Shown here one piece after another: positions 62,453 through 64,000 of a stretch of DNA of 64,000 nucleotides. Where the stretch lies: NCBI GenBank assembly GCA_963931255.1, contig OZ006972.1, forward strand, positions 124,001-188,000, read 5' to 3'. The notes beneath the pieces were generated by a model, which was given only the letters and a program-made list of their open reading frames with translations, ran no database searches and was not told the DNA's origin. How positions within the stretch are numbered: position 1 is the first letter of the stretch; every line of letters begins with the position of its first letter. Made by a program: the position numbers and the translations under genes. The DNA is from CALUVN01 sp944323595. Its GTDB lineage: Bacteria; Cyanobacteriota; Vampirovibrionia; Gastranaerophilales; Gastranaerophilaceae.

Positions 62453-63763
62453 CTAGCAAGATGTCATTCTCTTGAAATAAACGCGCAGCATCAAAACCAT
62501 CATGCAGCAAAGAATTACAGCCGCAGATAACAGCCCGTACCAGAACCCTATAAGATTAAATCCAAAATGAAAAGCCAGCAGACATCCTACAGGTATGGAA
62601 ATTAACCAATAACCTACAAAATTTGAAATCAAAACGATTTTCGTTTTCTTAATTCCTTTAAAAATACCTGCTAACGCAACCTGCAATCCGTCAAAAATCT
62701 GGAATACAGCCATTACATATAATACAGGAATTCCTATCTTGATTAACGCAGGATCTTTTGTAAATAATCCGACAAGCACATCAGGGAATGACGAAAATAT
62801 TACAGCACTGAATGTCATAAATGCAACACACAGAAAAATACCTATTTTAGCATATTTTTTTAAATCAAAATAATTGCAAGCTCCGTTTGCAAACCCTACC
62901 TTTACGGCAATAGCATTTGATATTGCAAGCGGAACCATAAATGATATTGTGGTCAAAGTACACACAAGGTTTTGCGCAGCAGCATACACACCGGATACAC
63001 GCCCCATAAGAATTGCCGTAATATTAAACGCCACAAACTCAACTAATACTGCTAAGGAAATAGGAAGTCCGACTTTCAACAAATTTCTGTAATAATCTTT
63101 GTCCTCATAATCCCTGAACTTCATCATTGTAAAGCAGTAAATTAAAAGCGCAAACCCCATTACGTAGCGCACTGTAAAACTTGCAATCGCAAGCCCTATT
63201 GCTCCCATCGCAGGAACTGGCCCAAAACCGAATACAAATAATATATTCAAAGCAATATTTAAAAACACACAAAATACAGTAACTAAATTCGGGAATAACA
63301 CAACCTCAAAAGCCTGCAAATACTCTTTCAAAGCAGCATGCAAATACGCCCCGAACGTAGAAAAAGCCGTTATAATCATATAATCTTTAATATCCGGCAC
63401 CAGTTTGGCTTCAAAATGCATATAATCAATTAATGGTACACAGGCAAGGACAACTACCATAGTAATGACAGCAAGAATCATTGCAAATCTGATTGTCGGA
63501 AAGAAATATTTTTTTGCAGACTTTTTCTCACCGCGGTAGTTGGACAATATAGGGGAAACACTTGCAATCAAACCAATACCGAACGTCATAATGCAATTAG
63601 TAATCGCTGTTGCAATACTAATTGCCGCAAGAGTATCCGTTGAATGTCTTCCCGCTATCAAAACATCACCCGCGCCAATCAGGATAAAACCGAGATTGCC
63701 TAATATAATTGGCAGGGCAATGTTCAAAAGTTCTTTTATGTAATATTTATAACCGTGTTCCAT
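62453..63763 (-). CDS. MATE-family efflux transporter
   Basis: A 436-residue membrane protein with 12 predicted segments in two six-helix halves. Typical openings are KELLNIALPIILGNLGFILIGAGDVLIAG (half 1, in two parts) and LLKVGLPISLAVLVEF (half 2, about residue 230). MATE proteins export drugs or metabolites with Na+ or H+. ATG at 63763 chosen; another lies at 63772. It is followed by the 961-residue gene after 33 bp. Confidence 0.9.
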   Translation of the reverse strand: MEHGYKYYIKELLNIALPIILGNLGFILIGAGDVLIAGRHSTDTLAAISIATAITNCIMTFGIGLIASVSPILSNYRGEKKSAKKYFFPTIRFAMILAVITMVVVLACVPLIDYMHFEAKLVPDIKDYMIITAFSTFGAYLHAALKEYLQAFEVVLFPNLVTVFCVFLNIALNILFVFGFGPVPAMGAIGLAIASFTVRYVMGFALLIYCFTMMKFRDYEDKDYYRNLLKVGLPISLAVLVEFVAFNITAILMGRVSGVYAAAQNLVCTLTTISFMVPLAISNAIAVKVGFANGACNYFDLKKYAKIGIFLCVAFMTFSAVIFSSFPDVLVGLFTKDPALIKIGIPVLYVMAVFQIFDGLQVALAGIFKGIKKTKIVLISNFVGYWLISIPVGCLLAFHFGFNLIGFWYGLLSAAVILCCMMVLMLRVYFKRMTSC

Positions 63764-63839
63764 GCAGAACAATTATATAGCAAAAACAGTGTTTGGCAAA
63801 TATAATCTCTGTCTCAGTATTTATAGCCAGAATTAAATC

Positions 63840-64000
63840 TTATCGAGGTAAATTTTTAAAATAGTCTTTTTCTGTCAATGCACGATAAGCGCATCCAATA
63901 CCGTTTTGGCGGCTCGGAGTATTTTTATCGCACATAATACCTCCCCATCCGCCCCAGTTGGATGATGATTCAGGTGACCCCATCGGAATTAACTTGCCCT
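63840..64000 (-). CDS. Prepilin-like protein, C-terminal fragment (continues outside window)
   Basis: The minus-strand frame is open from the window edge to the stop at 63840-63842 and gives 52 residues: GKLIPMGSPESSSNWGGWGG, a Cys, NTPSRQNGIGCAYRALTEKD and a short end YFKNLPR. The placement of W, the two Cys (about 15-20 residues apart) and the A-x-R-(I/A) step match the ending of the prepilin at 37.4 kb. The N-terminal pilin signal is outside the window, so the assignment is tentative. Confidence 0.55.
   Translation of the reverse strand, partial: GKLIPMGSPESSSNWGGWGGIMCDKNTPSRQNGIGCAYRALTEKDYFKNLPR

Overview
The window is most likely chromosome from a gut-type, non-photosynthetic relative of cyanobacteria (Candidatus Gastranaerophilales, Vampirovibrionia/Melainabacteria). 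Three things point there. The RNA polymerase beta-prime subunit is encoded by two genes (rpoC1 and rpoC2, with a long insertion in rpoC2), a cyanobacterial-lineage trait. No photosynthesis gene is present. The proteins suit an anaerobic fermenter with an outer membrane: a peroxide-defence operon, the hydrogenase maturase HydG, type IV pilus-like proteins, an autotransporter and many small lineage-type hypothetical proteins. The DNA is AT-rich. The assignment is inferred from gene content and not from a database search.

Layout. 1-1.4 kb: end of thrS and a secreted WG-repeat protein. 1.4-4.3 kb: peroxide-defence operon perR - rubredoxin - two rubrerythrins - flavodiiron protein, with an inverted repeat over its promoter. 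4.3-6.2 kb: recO and pilT. 6.2-7.1 kb: non-coding DNA with a tRNA-Glu whose 3' end is repeated twice downstream in a 162-bp tandem array. 7.1-14.2 kb: trxB, a small secreted protein, pgi, two amino-acid permeases and glyQ, all on the minus strand. 14.3-17.1 kb: glmU and an MFS exporter. 17.1-18.8 kb: a gene broken by a poly-A frameshift and a matrixin-like metalloprotease. 18.8-21.2 kb: ybaB-recR and a lone OppF-type ATPase. 21.3-24.7 kb: ricT, gpsA, murQ, ribH. 24.8-25.3 kb: a DUF559 nuclease gene between 34-bp inverted repeats. 25.4-28 kb: a CcdA/thioredoxin pair and small hypotheticals. 28-37 kb: rpoB-rpoC1-rpoC2. 37.4-38.9 kb: a prepilin and a secreted protein. 39-43.2 kb: a large autotransporter. 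43.2-43.8 kb: a mosaic of short repeats. 44-55.9 kb: M16 peptidase, mnmA, hydG, a formyltransferase, an EF-hand protein, smpB, mutS and small hypotheticals. 55.9-56.6 kb: a second repeat mosaic. 56.6-64 kb: a coiled-coil protein, tgt-ndk, a 961-residue protein of unknown function, a MATE transporter and the end of a second prepilin-like gene.

The strongest biological signal is the autotransporter. Its start codon, ribosome-binding site and the beginning of its signal peptide are separated from the rest of the gene by a run of exactly 12 G (minus strand). With 12 G the frame hits a stop at once; with 13 (or 10) G it reads through a signal peptide into the full protein of about 1380 residues. 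This is the layout of a phase-variable surface protein, seen here in the OFF state. Next in interest are the DUF559 cassette with related short repeats elsewhere in the window, the tRNA-Glu tandem array, and a shared N-terminal motif in several hypothetical proteins.

Functionally the region mixes housekeeping (transcription, tRNA charging and modification, DNA repair, cell-wall precursor supply) with oxygen and peroxide defence, extracytoplasmic thiol redox chemistry, amino-acid uptake and cell-surface structures.
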